This document shows, piece after piece, positions 1-14,125 of a DNA stretch of 64,000 bases. Under the pieces are notes generated by a model. The model saw only the letters and a list, made by a program, of their open reading frames with translations, was not told the DNA's origin and ran no database searches. The DNA comes from Xiphias gladius (lineage: Eukaryota; Chordata; Actinopteri; Istiophoriformes; Xiphiidae): the NCBI RefSeq assembly GCF_016859285.1, contig NC_053400.1:34351001-34415000 (forward strand), read 5' to 3'. The stretch's first letter is position 1; the number at the start of each line of letters is the position of its first letter. The position numbers and the translations under genes were made by a program.

Positions 1-299
1 CTGAGCAAGATCTGATATGGTTCCAGTTCCGTCAAACCGGAGATGTTTGTTAGTTAGTTTGCTTTCGTCAAATGTATCCTGGAACACGTACAGCACCATT
101 CACACGTTAAATGATGACATTTCTGAGTGGCCCGTGCTCGTCCTGAAAATAAAAACACAAGACATGACCATGTGTAAACCACGGGGAACTGTACTCTGTG
201 CTGGAAAGGAACATCTTTAAGATACACAAAAAATAACACAAATAAACCAAAATCATATCAAGGTCAAAACTCGGAGTCTATAAACAAAGCAGGGTTTAT

Positions 300-1010
300 T
301 TGTTTCCAGATAGCACTATAGAAAGCCTGTATATGAAGTTCCAAAGGTTCTGTAGACAAATTCAGAAGATCTTGAGGAGGTCTCAAATGTTCTTTAGGGC
401 TTCATACCAGTTCTCGAGGACGCTCAGAAGGTTAATCTGGAGTTTCTGGAGGTATGTGAGGAGGTTACACAAGAACGTTACAGGGTTCCAGAAGCACTCT
501 AGGGGCTTTCGGATGTTCTTCAGGATTAAACAGCAGGTTCCAGAGGCTCTAGTTTCTTGAGGAAGTTTCATAGATGAAACTCTTTACATGATCTTGGTGG
601 GTTTACATGTTCTTCAGGATGGTTCAAAAGTTTCTCAGGGGGTTCTAAAGAGAAGTTGTACGGTGGTCCCAGAGGTTGCTGAGAAGGTTGTGCAGTTCTT
701 CGCGAGTTACCAGATGGTCTTCACGGGGCTATACAGCTTTTTGAGGAGGTTACACGGGTTCTTGAAGAGTTTATACGAGTACTTCAGAATGCTCCCGAGG
801 TTCTTTAGGAATTCTGTGGTGTCTTGAGGTTCGAGGCTTTTGAGGAGGTTCCAGATGTTCTCGGTGAATTCATTCTTCAGGAGGTTCATTGGGTTCTTTA
901 GGGGGTTCTATGGCTATAGACAGTTTTTACAGTTTCTTTAGCAGTTTCCAGGGATTGTTTAGGAGGTTCTTGCTTCTTGATGAGGTTCCATGGGGTTCCC
1001 AACCGTTTTC
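300..1010. repeat. Degenerate minisatellite-like tract (GGAGGTTCnnn family)
   Basis: About 700 bp are built from many imperfect short words such as aggaggtt, ggttccag, gttctttagg and ttcttcagg, recurring irregularly every 10-25 bp. The strand bias is strong: G/T-rich on plus, with few C runs. It resembles an old, diverged tandem array. Several 60-86 aa open frames lie here on both strands, but they are a by-product of the repeat composition. The words are seen directly; the origin as a tandem array is inferred. Confidence 0.6.
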
Positions 1011-1877
1011 TTCAACTCATCCTACTGGAAAAAAAACAAAGACAGAGACCTTTCTGGCTCTTAATGAGACTTAAATCAGTCACAGCATTAAAACACTGAA
1101 ACAAGTTCCTGGTCTTAATGTTGTGTAGTGTATGCAACCGTCCTTCAAGCTCCACTGAATAACATCCATCCACTGGTAAAGTGCAGATCATCCTGTTGGT
1201 ATGATATCATTCAAACAGTAGAAGTCAACAGGTTCGCCCTTTCACAAAAGGAGTCAGCGCAGGTGAAGCAGCCAGGTGTGATAAAGACAGTGATTAGCTG
1301 TTCCCACTCACCGTCAGAATCACACCTGGCTGTGATCATAGAACAAATCATGTGAGTTTTCTCTCCAGCAGCAGGGTGGAGCTCAGTGACAGACACTTCT
1401 ACAGCCACCCCACCCTCTAAACCTCTCATTATGCAAATACCAACAGCCCGAGGGCCTAATCCTCATGTCAGCTGCGTAACAGACACGAGGCGGTTACACA
1501 CAGACAACCTGGGTCTTATTTTCATCGCCTTTCAATGATTTCTGTTGTTTATAATAGGATTTTACTCAGCAGATCCATTGCAGTGACACAGGACACCACA
1601 CTTCGGGTCACATAGGAAATGAACAGTCGCTGTTATGTAATCCCAGACCGTTCATTATTCCTGAGCGTCCCACTGTCGCCTCTTCCTTCCTGACAAACAG
1701 AAAAGGCTTCACTCTTCTGTCCGGCTTTATAAAAGGGGTCTGGTTTGTTTAATGGAGGTATTGAGTTGTTGGGATCCAACCCCCATAACAGGAACAGGAG
1801 ATTTCATCCAGTATCCAGTTGTTGCTCTGCCCGTATTTCCCAGGATATACTGGGAGCTGACTTGTATGTGTGACCTT

Positions 1878-1916
<39 letters not shown>

Positions 1917-2590
1917 CAACCAGCAGCGTCGGCAGCAATTTTGAGATGTGAGGACCCTCTGGCTAAATTAGACCAGCCAGGGCAGCGTCCACTGTCATCC
2001 AGGTGAGAACAGTCTTATCTCTGAAAGCTCTTTGGTAATTTACCGCTGGCTCTGATGGCTGCAAAAGCATTTTGAACATGTGATATAATTCCTTTTGGAA
2101 GCATAAAAATCTAATACATGTGTATATATATATACAGATGAGAAAACCAATGCAATCAAATACAACAGCTCGGACGTAAATTCTACCTTTACAAAGATGA
2201 TAATGTTCAGCGCCGCCAACTACAGCCTCAGTACAGCTGAATGAACGGCGTTTTAACAAATACTGTTCATTATATGCTTCATAAAAGTGGAAGACGTGTC
2301 AGGTCTGTTGTAGTGGATGGCATTGGCTTGTATATGCACACAAACACGGTGGCAAGGGAGTGTACGCAACCATATCCCCACACTGTAGTGAAAACTAACA
2401 AATACATTTAAACGAAAACAAACAGAGGCGGCGCGGTGTAGGACACTAAGCTTTGATTTTTGTACCTTACACGGAAGACAACATATATACCTGTTGACTC
2501 GGGTGAACGTTAAGTGGATTCTAAACCTTAAATTTTGTCAGACAACAGATGATTAAAGTGTAATTACCTGAGTCCAGCTGAGCATGACAA
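1011..2590. other. Intergenic DNA, no gene recognised
   Basis: No exon chain or protein family could be recognised on either strand. The stretch contains a CA microsatellite at about 1878-1917, preceded by CGCG-interrupted CA units, and a short TA run near 2125. Open frames of up to 98 aa (minus, 1963-2259) show no motif. Confidence 0.5.
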
Positions 2591-2995
2591 TGACAACGAC
2601 TCGCTGCAGTGACGGAGCAGAATCCTGCCTCAAACTTCTCAAACCCTACAAACCGATTCACAGAAAGGAAAAGACGTTAGTATGAGAACGAAAGAGCAGA
2701 ACAGAATCAAAAGGCTTGGGCCTTATGTTACATGGTTGACTGTAAATAAAAGTCGTAAATAATGTGTCTGGTAAAACCTTCTTTACAAAGGGAGGAGCTA
2801 TTAAAGCTGCTCCCAACACACCCCAACTCCCCCTGGTCATCACGTGTTGACCGAGGTGATTAGCGAGACAACTTCCACCCATCTGAGATGATAAAGTCTG
2901 ATTTCAGTTACATCCTTATGTCATAACTGATCTCAAAACAGAGGGAGCTGAGTCAAGGGGCAGCTTGAAAAGCGGACCTGTCGGTGGCTAGCTAG
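2591..2995. repeat. 405-bp dispersed repeat, copy A
   Basis: This block aligns without gaps to 58991-59395 at a constant offset of 56,400 bases, with about 8 mismatches by eye (roughly 98% identity). A 74-aa minus-strand open frame (2658-2882) is present in both copies with one amino-acid difference. The frame has no recognised domain, so I treat it as part of a repeat and not as a gene. The boundaries are sharp on both sides. Confidence 0.85.
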
Positions 2996-5900
2996 ATCCC
3001 AGGATGACCCACAACGCGCAACCCCCTAACAACTGGCCACGCCCACGCGAATGACGATCGATGCAGCGGCTGGTAGAGAGCCCGAGCCAGCGGGTACAGC
3101 ACCGGCTCTCGTGGAGCGAGAACGCCCACAGGAAAAGCAGCGTCGGGTTTGGGACAGATGTCGGCTTCAGGGAAAACGTAGCTTGTGTGACCCGTTGATA
3201 CGAGGTGTCACTTAACACAAAGGAGGGACGGTGGCGCTATGACGCCTCTATCATCGTGTCTCCAGCTCGGCAGTCACGGTTCACACTGTGGGGTGAGAGC
3301 ATCCAGCTCTCTGCCTCCTCCCTCCTCTGCTCCAGCTCGGGCAGCAGCCATAACTTATCTTGACGGGGCACGAAACTCGCAGCAGCTGGCTCGTCCTTGC
3401 TGGAGCCGATACCGAGACACCGGCGGCAAGTGAAGAAGAGGACGATGGGCTGGGATGGCAAATGCAGAACTTCAGCTGCTACGCTCTGTCATCTCACTGG
3501 TTAAATAACGGAGCTGTCGTAAATATCCTAAAGCCTCAGGTAGTGTCCAGCAACAGCTGGAGTTTTCATCACTAGCCGTTGTTCTTATCGCTCAGCGTGA
3601 ACTGGAATAACTCTGGCGATCCTCCGACTTCTCCTCTAGCGCCACCATCAGGTCACATTTTAAGTTCGTCCAGCACTTTGGTTTTTGACCAAACGCCTGC
3701 AGAACTAATGACGTTCCCATCAGCCTCGGCTGCGCTCTGAGTTTAGTGCTAATTAGCCAATGGTAGTAATAATAATAACAACTTTATTTGTATAGTGATT
3801 TTCTGAAGGGTTACAAAGTGCTACAACAAAGGACGCGAGACACAACACCGACATACAGTATGTGGTATTTTTTTGTTTGTTTCTGTATATTACCTGAAAA
3901 CATCAACATTCAGAGCTTTCTACTTCTAAATGCTCTGAATGCTGGAATGCATTTCCTTTGTCATATAATATAAAAATAAAAAGAGAAATAAAAGATAAAT
4001 GAAGTCAGTTCAAAAGTTTTTGGCCTCCTGTGCAGCTCTGCGCTCTCGCTGTAACGCCTGGTGGCAACGCTGTGTTTTTTAAGGGTTAATCTGAGCCTCA
4101 GAGCCAGCAGCATCTGGCTCTGCAGACTCACATACCAGCACTGAGTTCAGCCGGGTCGAATGGAGGGATTGCAGTGCGGCAGGTTGCAGGGCTCAGATCT
4201 GTAGAGGAGATAAGTGCAGCTAAAAGAATCCAGCCCGGGTCTGCCGAAGTCCAGACTGAGGCTCAGAACAGGATCCAACTAATGAAAGAGAAGGCAGCTT
4301 CTACTTTGATACTAGTTGGTGTCAAAATGAAAGTAGTGGTAGAGATTTTCCACCACAAATAATTTGATTACTTTTATGACGATTTTGTTTTTTATGTTAT
4401 GAATCAAATGGATATTCGAAAAATGCAACTTTAAAAAAATCGATGAAGGAACACGTGACCCAGAGCAACAGCGTGACTCACTGATGTGTTGTAATGGTTT
4501 CTGGAGACAATGGAGCTCTGAGGCTCAGAGGAACCAGGTTCATCACAGGACGTGACGGAGACGGTCAGTGTTGGTTTGAGTCTGAACATTTAATTTCTTG
4601 ACAATAAAAACACAGAATTACGCCAGACCCCTCCTAAATGACGCTTTTCGAAACGACTGCGGAGCCATTGGAAATTGAACCGGCAACCGTGCAGTGTTAA
4701 CGTCTTGCTCCACAGCAGCAGTAAATCGGTGCAGGCAGTGAACGCAGCGTCACTGGCTGGTACAGAGCAGAGCAGCTGTTAGGTAACAGGAAATAAGAGC
4801 GTCTGAATGCAGGTCGGAGACTGGAGGAAAATATGCTGCGGTCAGTGTGGTTTACTCCGTTCACTGTGGAACTTACTGAAGAAACACGTCACAACATATC
4901 TAGAAGAAAATCACCAAGAGAGCAGAAATACGGTTCCTTCGTGACAGTGAAATGGACAGATGATCATCGTGGCTGTTTGGCTTCGTGTCATTCACTGTTC
5001 TCTGAAAGTGTGAAGCACTGCGCTTCACTCTCAGTCACGTGAGAGGTAATAAGCTGATCTCAGTAGCTTTTAACAGAGAGGAGAAAGGCCTCACCTGACA
5101 AATGTTGGTGGCAGCTTTCCCTCTGAAAATTACCGAGAGGCAGGGATAAATGCCCATCAATTATAATCCCGGCAAACAGGAACCTAATAATAACCATGTG
5201 GTTCTGTGGAAAACAAAAAATGGCATTCGCCTTCGTTCCCGAGGACAGGAATTAAAGGAAATGTTGAACTGGGTCCTTGTGAATAAAAAAAAGTTACTTT
5301 ACTTCACTTTCCGTAAAATAAACCACCACCACAATTTTCCTGACGTACACTACAGTAATGATATGTTGACTTTCATTTTGGCATAAAGGAACAGAGGGGA
5401 TGGTTTTTAATAAAGCCGCAGATCAGAGGTGTATTTTGCTCCTAAAGCTTTCAGTGATTTATAAATCTACAGTAGTTTTAAGATCTTTTGTGGTGTGAAG
5501 ACCAAAGAACTGGACTTATGTGGACTTTCTCGGTCTGAGGCTTTCAATCATTTTTCATTAGCATCAAAAAGAAAAATGGTGCTAAGCAAAGACTGGAACC
5601 AGAGAACGATTGGTATTTTTCTCTTTTATACTGAAACAGCCACAGGAAATGCAATGTACTTGCTACGAATCACATATTTGCTGCAAGAGAATGAATCAAG
5701 TCCCCATGAACCGCTCCCCCGGTCCCAGAGACCAAATCAAGAGGAATTTGGTCTCGAGGACTAGGGGCCGTCACAGCAACTACACCAATAACTTCCATTG
5801 ATCTCTATCATCCCGAAGGAGGCCGTTGTCAAAGGCAGCAAAGACATAGACTCGTCTCCTCTCCTCTAACGTTCGAGCCCGTTCCCTTCTCAGAGAATCT

Positions 5901-6396
5901 GCTCCGATAGATGGAAGCCGAGCTGATAGAAGAGCAGACGCCTCCTCAGTGATCAGAGGAAAACGACGCCGCTGCAGCCTCCTGCTCTCAGAGTAACAGT
6001 GTGTGAGTCATCATCGGACTAACAGCTCGGTTCAATAATTCAGCGCTCCTCTGTAAGCATGAATTATTGAGTCTGGAGACTGTGTCCTGCACTGTGAAAC
6101 CACTCAGCTGAATATTTCTCCTCCTATCATGAACAGATTTTCCCTCCTTAAACGATCGGCTTCTGGAGTCAGGACAGTGTGACGGGGTTTGGTTTTTAAA
6201 CTGAACTTCAGTCCTACGTAAAAAGTTCCACTCTGCTGAACAGTTGGAACTTCACCTGAACTGCGCGTACCATTGAACCCATGATTACGCTGTGATGTTG
6301 GCGGGTTTCTGGAGGAAGAGGATGATGACTCCACACTGAGCTCCGGTGATTTTATTCTCTCAGTAATGTTTCTTCTTTTTCTCTCCTCAGAAACGG

Positions 6397-6397
<1 letters not shown>

Positions 6398-6452
<55 letters not shown>
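6398..6452. repeat. (CA)n microsatellite
   Basis: About 27 uninterrupted CA units. Read on the minus strand, it gives the artefactual alternating VCVC start of a 114-aa open frame. Confidence 0.95.
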
Positions 6453-6454
<2 letters not shown>

Positions 6455-9400
6455 GGTGGCAATCTACAGCCAGTGACCTCCTCAACAGGACGATGGGCAC
6501 GCCTGTGTTCAACGCAAACAGCTAATGAACGTCAGAACGAAATTTAACCCCAGTCCACGTCCACGGTCCCGTCCAAGGCAACCAAAGCCCTTTAGCTGAG
6601 GCTCAGGAAAGAAGGTGGTTGTGGTTAGAAGTTATTAAAGTCAACACATCATGTCTCGTGCCTCAGGTAACTGTTGATTTCTCCTGTATTAAGCCAAGAG
6701 CACGATCTTGCCTGTGACCTATGACCAACGTCGATCACGCTCCAGACGCCATCGACTGGTATCGTAGGAAAGGAATGAGGTGTCTCGTCAAAGTGCCGCT
6801 GGCTGATCTATACCCTCATCGTGACACAAAACATCGTTCGCGAAGCACTGGGTTCCCGTCGCAAATCAGTAGAACCTAAACCCGATTTTTAGGAGACGGG
6901 GTTGGCTGCTGACGTGCTGCGCGTCATTGCCGCGACCACCACTAGTCGATCTGATCAAGAATTTCAAAAAAACCAAACCCTTTTGGCTGTAGCTAGCAGA
7001 AAGAAACCCGTTGATAGCCCTCGGTAGCGCTGGAGTCGCGACAGGTGGGTGTTGCGCTGCAGGATCAGATATCTTGGTGGAAAACAAACAAACTGTCTGT
7101 GGACATTTGACTGAGACCTTCAGGATCAACGTATTTTTGACTTAAGGCCAAAGTAAATGAGTTGACAACATTTCCTCATCACGTTCATAGAAAACGTGAC
7201 TCGTCCCCATTCCGTTTTCTACAAAATGGAATTTCTGTTGCAGTTTAGTTGGATAGAAACGTAATTTCCTGGAGACAGAGCTGCAGATAACAGACCAGCT
7301 ATAGCTCCACTCGTAGGTGGAGCCAAAGTTCTTTTGACAGTTGTGTTGTTTTAGCTGTTGCTTGAATGTAAACTCCACAGTTTATATGTTCTCATAACAT
7401 TAAGCCATTATGTTGTTACATGAACACTTTTTTATTCCTTCTTTTACATCTGGCCTTAATGTGTTTTTGTCTCAGGTGCAGCGCTCTGAACTGGTTTGCG
7501 GGTTGAACAGTTCGAGTGACGACAGCAGTAGTAAGTGTTCAGTCGTTAGCAGGGTTAGCAGTGACTTCACACAGTGCTGAGACGGCTGAGTTAAGCTGCC
7601 AGTGTACTCCATCCAAACTGCCTGTCGGATGGCCCAACAGCTTCGGGAAGACCCCCCCCCCAACATCGCTCCTGCGACCGAGAATCACGACGGCGTCGCT
7701 CAGTGGCTGTTCAGCCGTTTTGGAGGTGAGAAAGGAGCCAAGGATTGAACTTCTCTCTGGCTCTCAACCATTGGTGGCACTTTCCATGTGCCCAAACGAA
7801 CGCAGCACGATGAAACTGTCCTTCACTCACCCTCCAAACGTAGCCGTTCACAACAGACAGAAACATTTTTGATTTCATACGTCCGTCCACTGTGAACTAG
7901 TCCTGTTTGAGGATAACCCAACCCTTATCAGTGATCCGAAGCTTCTGTCAATGAGATTAAATTATGAGCAACTATGCTGAAGAAAGCGCTCCACGGTTTT
8001 CGGTGAATCCCTCGTGCACGTGTAAGTAATCTGAATCCAGCACGGGAAAGGTGGTTCTGGTCGATGTTGATGAAATCTGCTGTGAAGAGGCCGAATGCAA
8101 ATAAACGCAGCTGAAAAAAAGCCCATAAATAGGAATGAAAAACGGGGACTGATATGACAAAGATCTTAAGGATTGTAACTTTAGGATTGCAGCTGTTCGC
8201 GCCGCGTCTGTTTTCTGTTTTACTGCTGAACTACCGCGGGACAGTGTGGCTGTTAAACTCAGAGAGATTCAGATAAAAAGCTGCTCTGACATTCCTGTAA
8301 TGAAACCGAACCATCTGCACTCGATTCCCTTATCATCTTCGCATGAATCACTAATAAAGTGTCACAATCATTTCATCACACCCAGCCCTGATGAAACACA
8401 AACTACAAAGGGAAGTTTTAAAATTATAATGCCGTGCATTAGCACTCACTGAATATTTTCTTTCTTTTCAGCCGGATGCATTTTAATAAGACACACTGCA
8501 TAAATTTGCATTTTCTGCAAACTCCTCTCAATCGCAGGCGAAGTGTTGGACGTGGAGGGCATGGGAGGAAGGCAGTCACTGTAAAAGTTTCAATAAAGAT
8601 GTTGAGGAGGGAAAAAGCCCTTGATCTCCACTGACGGAGTCTGAGGAAACTCGTAAGGATTCCACTTGACTGCTGCTTTTTATGTTGTCGTTTAACACTG
8701 CTTTTTTTAACAGTACTATACGTGATGTTGTATATTGTGTGTTTCCTACTGGAGCTACGGTAGTTTGCTTTATTTGACAGGAGGACCCACTGTCAGGCAG
8801 GTCCCAGACCGCTGAAGCGCTGCCTACGCCTCCGATTTTTTCCCCCATTGGACCTGGTCTGACGTTTGAAGAACAACCGAGCCAATCAGAGCTTTGCGGG
8901 AGAAATTAGGAGCGGGGACGTCGACTTTCTGCGCGAAAAGCGGCGACTGAAAAAAATTTGCATCTGTAACAACCAGCGGCAGGTGTGGTTGTTACGGATT
9001 GTTGTAGCAATATTATCTGCAAATTTGTGCGGTGAGTTATGAAACTGTATTTCAAACTGTGTGTGTGAGCCCAGATTTACGAATGCGTACACAAATCTGT
9101 AAATGCCAGTAAGATGTTTACATGCTTAAAATAATCTGCAAATATCAAAACTCTGAGTGTGAATGGTCTTTTAATGATGAGGGAAAACTGTAAGTATTTA
9201 GCTTCAAGGGCAGGAAAACAGATAATTCTTCATTTCCACGCCCGGCATGTGGCATCCGTCTATAGCTGCGGGTTTTCTGCGGCAGAAGGACCTCGCGATT
9301 TTAATTGTGACGTCGCCGGGCCGGAGTGGCTGTGGTCGCAGTTTAGCTGCAGCGAGGCAGATTTTAGCACTTCTGTGTTATCGAAGTGATTTCTTACTTT

Positions 9401-12400
9401 CAGCTGATTGGTCCATGCTGATGTTTCAGTCATAAGGCAACATTGTAAACAGAGACTGACGATATTTTACTTTAACAAAGCTCGGCAATATTACGTACGA
9501 AATAAACCCTTCCAACACAGAACAGCTAACGTTAGGCTGACCAGTAAAGTGAAAGTTCCCCCTGCAGCTTTGAGGAGTGAATCTGGATGCAGGCTGACGC
9601 GGTTCAGCCACTCAGGATCGGTCTTCCGCAGCGGGGCTGTCAGGCGAGCCCCACAGCAACTACCGTAAGTTTTCCCTACATCAACTTGTCAAGGTTTCAG
9701 GGTGTCTCAGTTCTGAGGAAGAGCCGCACCAGAACAAACCGGAAAACCCGAGAAGAACAAAGTTGTCAGAATGCGTCAAATCTGGCTCCAGAGGTGACTG
9801 AAGAAGTGACTCCTGTGTGTACAGCGTGCCGGCTCTTTGTGAACTCGCACTCACATTTTTACCGCTGATGTCTGAGTTGATGTGGTTGAACTTTTTTCAG
9901 GCTGGTGCCACGGCTCCCTCTGTGACCATGGCAACTGCAGAAACCACACTGAGCAAAAAAAAAAGGTGCAGGACCTGATTTACTGGTGTCTGAGTAGGGC
10001 TGCAACGAAACCATTATGTTCTTGATGAATCAATTAATCGTTTTGTCTATAAAATTTCAGAAAAACATTTTTTAAAAAGTTTTTTCAAGGTGAGTCCAAG
10101 GTGACGTCTCCAAAGGTCTCGTTTTGTCCAACCAACTGTCCAAAACTCAGCAAAATCAGAAGCTGGAACCAGCAAAGGTTCTACTGGGTACGAAGGATCT
10201 TTCATGCAGGAGACATGACACAGACCAGGATTTTAATGAAGATGAATTCATTATTAGCAAATGATAATAACTGTTATATTATGATAAAAAGATCAACCTC
10301 CTCAGCGGTGCCGATGAACGTCCCATCTCAGGCACCAAAACGTCCAGAAAGGGCCCTGGAATCAGCCGCTAACGAGCACAACACCGGACCCGTTGGAATT
10401 ACTGGAAGGATCAGAGCTTCGGTCGTCTGGAACCGGACTAGTGATCTACAAAACCTCCCTCATGCTGCCTCTGCGGGACGACCTGTCGGGCAGACCTCTG
10501 GCGGATGATGTCGCCTCTCTTTCCCTCTGCGGCCTGACTTTGTGTAAACGTTGTGTAAAGCCCTGGAGAGCGGGCCCAGGCGGGATGGGCTCGGCGCGCA
10601 GGGAACACACCGCCGGCCGGACACGGCTGGGCCAGCGACCGGGGCCCGGTGACTGCACCCAGTCCTGTTCATGCCCAGATGTGGGAGCTCAGTGCTATGG
10701 TTACTACACAGTCCTGTTACCATGACAACAGGTGCCGTGTTGGTTCTCTGTAACACCTTCCACCGGCTTTGTGTCTGCTTCTTCTTCTTCTGCTGTGGCT
10801 GTTGATGAACTCCGGGTGTGACTGCACTTTGAGAGTTTTGGTGTCAAAGCAGAAACTGAACTCTGAAATGTGGATCAAACACCGGGTCCCACTGATGCAT
10901 CTCACTATGCAGTTATATAGATATATATATATTTACATTAACTCGCTGGAGGTAAATGTGCAGCGTTCAGAGTGAAGTCAGTGAGAGAAAAAAAGATTAA
11001 AGACAGATGGACCAAACCAGGGAGACAAGAAGACGAAGATGATAAATAATGTAGTAATACAGACTCCACGTTTCATGTGATGAAACATGTGGAATATCTG
11101 AGCTTTACTGAACAGAAAGTATGCTACCATGTGTTAAGAAATCAGAGGCACATAGTGAAAACATGTTTTAACCCTGGAAATGATCCACGATTATGTGATT
11201 TTTTTTAATGTATTGATGCTGTTCAAGATGAAGGCAGACTTTTCTCCTCAAAACGTCCACGTCACTCATCAGCTGACGACTGAGACTGACACTTGTGGCT
11301 TCCGCCAATTTTCCACGGTCCGAGATTATTTCATTCCTTTAGTTCTGTGTTTTGGTCACTGTAAGTGATGGCTTCATCAGAAGGTGAGAAACCGAAAACA
11401 TCTTCCCACAGCTGCACGGGTGCAGGCGTCAGGTCCAGGTGAGAAGATGAAACATGATCCAGATGTCTGTTTCATGGTGTTTGGTTTGAGAGGAAATTCT
11501 CTAACTTCACAAATTGCGTCACAAGAAGTCCGGTTTGAAATTGATGACTTTGAAGGTTTATGAGATGCCAGCCTGCACAGAAGAAGAATTTTTCAACCTG
11601 ACAACAATCAATTTACCTTCCATCTCCACTACTAAACAGAGAAGTAGGCCACGTCGAATTGTTGTTCATATGACAAAGTGCACCTGCGCCGGACATCGCA
11701 TTTCATTTCTGCAAAACTCGAGCCAGTCTGTACACTTTTGCCAAAACCCCGTGTCTTCTTTCTGCCGGAGCCAGGTGCCGACACTGTGGTCCCTGCGAAA
11801 TGAATGCGTGGACAGTTTGGTCGTGCAGTCCCGATGTCTGTCGTGGGAAGGAAAAAATAAATAAATCGGTTCACCCCATTAATTTCATGAGGGTGTCCCC
11901 TGTTCACCTCATGTATTCAGTTTAGAATGACTTATTTTCTACAAGACCTTCTGGGTAATATTATATTAAACATTAAAAGCCTTCGCTTATTTGAACAGAT
12001 GCAGACTTTCACAAGACCCACAACTGGGCTACAAGTTGAGCCCCACACTTTAAGCCTATATTTATATATATTTTGTAAAATGAAGAACGCTGGATCAGCT
12101 GCGATCAGCGGGAAAACCGCCCTAATAATAAAAGGTGTCCAGATTATACCAACACGCTCAAATCAATTTTTCCTGCCCAATTACAGAAAAAGTAGAGCAG
12201 TGTCACGCAATGAGTTTTTGAGTTTCGAGGGGGCGTCTCCTTGTTTCTGATCATGTTATCTTTGCCCAGCAGAGCAGGAGTTAGTCAGTAATGTCTGGCC
12301 AGGTCCAGAGAGATGGTAGAAACTGATACGACTTCCAACCCAGACTTCGGAGAACGGGGAGCACAGCTTCTTCTTCTTCCTCTCCCCTTGACGCTTCAAT

Positions 12401-13139
12401 AGAGTGAAACCTCGTCACAGTTCACAGAGGTCTTGTTGAAGTGTTCTTCCCCAACACAGCTTTATTCCCCATGTCAGTTACACCGGCACAGTTTCAATTA
12501 AGACAGAATTTAGAGGTTTCATGCAACACATTAGTACTATAAGGTATGTTTTATATTTGTTATTTCTGTTTGTGTGTGTTTTTTTTAAATACTGTGAATG
12601 GGAGATTGAAATGGTCATCTGCAGGCTCTCCAGGCGGCTCCGGTGCCGTTAGGTCAAGTGATGTGGAGCGAAGGCTGCGCTCTGCCGGCTGATGAGTTGC
12701 CCGCATCGTGATGTTGGAGCACCATCTTGTGGCTTCCCGGGTCCTTGGAAAGCACAACATCACATCAGAAACACCTTGTAAAGATGAAGAGGTCCCACTT
12801 GTACTTTCACCATCATCACCATCCCTCTTTACCTCATCAGATGGAGAAGAAAATCCCCCAAAAACAGACGCAAATGCCCGAAGCTGTAGGCAGGTTTTCC
12901 TCTCGTCCCCATAAAAATAGACCTAACAAAGTAGATAAAATATGAAGATTTTATTTTACTTTTTAAGTGTGTGTTATATGTTTTGTACCTTCTATCTTGG
13001 ACAATAAACTTCTGTATAAGAGATAACTTTACCGTTACTCCTCTGTGTTACTCAATGAGCTCGGTTTGTGATGTCGGGTGAATTTTCTCTGCCAGAACCA
13101 CTTACAACAATCAATTTGTTTTTTGTTTTGACACAGTCA

Positions 13140-13500
13140 GAGAGCAGCTGGTGAACATGGTGGAGCATTTAGCACCTGAGGAGCCAGATGTTTCCCTCGG
13201 GAGCTGGTGGAGACCAAAACCAGAGATAAAAGAGAGGGACCGCTGGACTTGGATTCATCAGGTGACACAAACGTCCCATCATCATGTTGCTCATCATGTT
13301 ACGGAGAGGTGTTGCTATTATTTAGCCTATTCTCATTGAGATAAATAGGGCAGACAAATGACACTTCTACAGCATCACAAATTGCAGCCTCCAAAATGAC
13401 GACACAGTTGAATCACCACAGTTTCAACACAAACTGAACATTCGAACCTTCATGAAGGAGGATTGATTACAGAACTGTTGTATTACACTGAAGTAGTTTT
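13140..13500. repeat. Diverged dispersed repeats, two adjoining
   Basis: The first part (about 13140-13270, words such as acatggtggagcatttagc) resembles a repeat I know from many teleost introns. The second part (about 13380-13500) is a diverged relative of 63360-63540: both share gcagcctcca, gaaggaggatt and attacagaactgttgtattacac in matching order on opposite strands. Family names were not assigned. Confidence 0.5.
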
Positions 13501-13929
13501 AGTTGGGTGGACCTGGAACCCGGGTGTATTTGAGTGTAAAGTTGCAAATGAGTATATTGAATTCTTTACTCTGTATTTTACTTTATTTTGTCCTGGTTCA
13601 TCAGTCTTCAGTCTGTCTTGACAGAGTCATATTACTGTAACAACTGAAACCACGAGACAAAGGACCCACAAGCGTGACTCAAAGGTCAAAAACCCAGTTC
13701 CAAAAATAGAGGTCTTTACCGGACGACAGTTCGCTACACAGGTAGAAAGCAAAACACTCAGGCAGATAAAACCAAAAGGGATGAAGCAAAAAAACTGGAG
13801 GGAAGGGAACGCAGAGACTAAATACACCAGGAGAGGGGAGCCAATGAGATACAGGTGCAACACAGTAGGGCGGGACATTTTAATTACTTTAGATACAGCT
13901 GAGTAGCTTCTGAATGTCCCCCTGCAGAT

Positions 13930-14125
13930 CAATAAAGTCCTCATTTATTTGTTGATGATATTTTGTATCGTTAATCTGAATCTGCAAAGTAACGACAATG
14001 ATCGAATAAATGTGGTGGAGTGACATATTTGCCTCTGAATTGTAGCAGAGTCGCAGTGTAAAGTAGCAGAGGATGGCTGTACAACTACCCAAAATGTGTA
14101 ACTATGTACAGTACTCAAGTAGATG
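13930..14125. repeat. Dispersed repeat (teleost 'tgtagtggagta' family), copy 1
   Basis: Words shared in order with 38215-38440 include gttgatgatattttgtatc, ttaatctgaa, ctgcaaagtaac, aaatgtggtggag, the tagcagag/gcggagtag segment and taaag(t/c)agca. The family is common in teleost genomes and typically continues into a 'tacttgagta' tail; here that tail appears as cagtactcaagtag. Confidence 0.6.

Noticed and set aside
4665-4735. Possible tRNA gene on minus (B-box-like ccggttcaatttcc)
   Set aside because: No cloverleaf could be built; it fits better as a decayed tRNA-derived SINE.
13627-13944. 105-aa hydrophobic minus-strand frame
   Set aside because: The DNA is a transposon-derived teleost repeat (caggagaggggagccaatgag-type words), and the hydrophobicity comes from its base composition.
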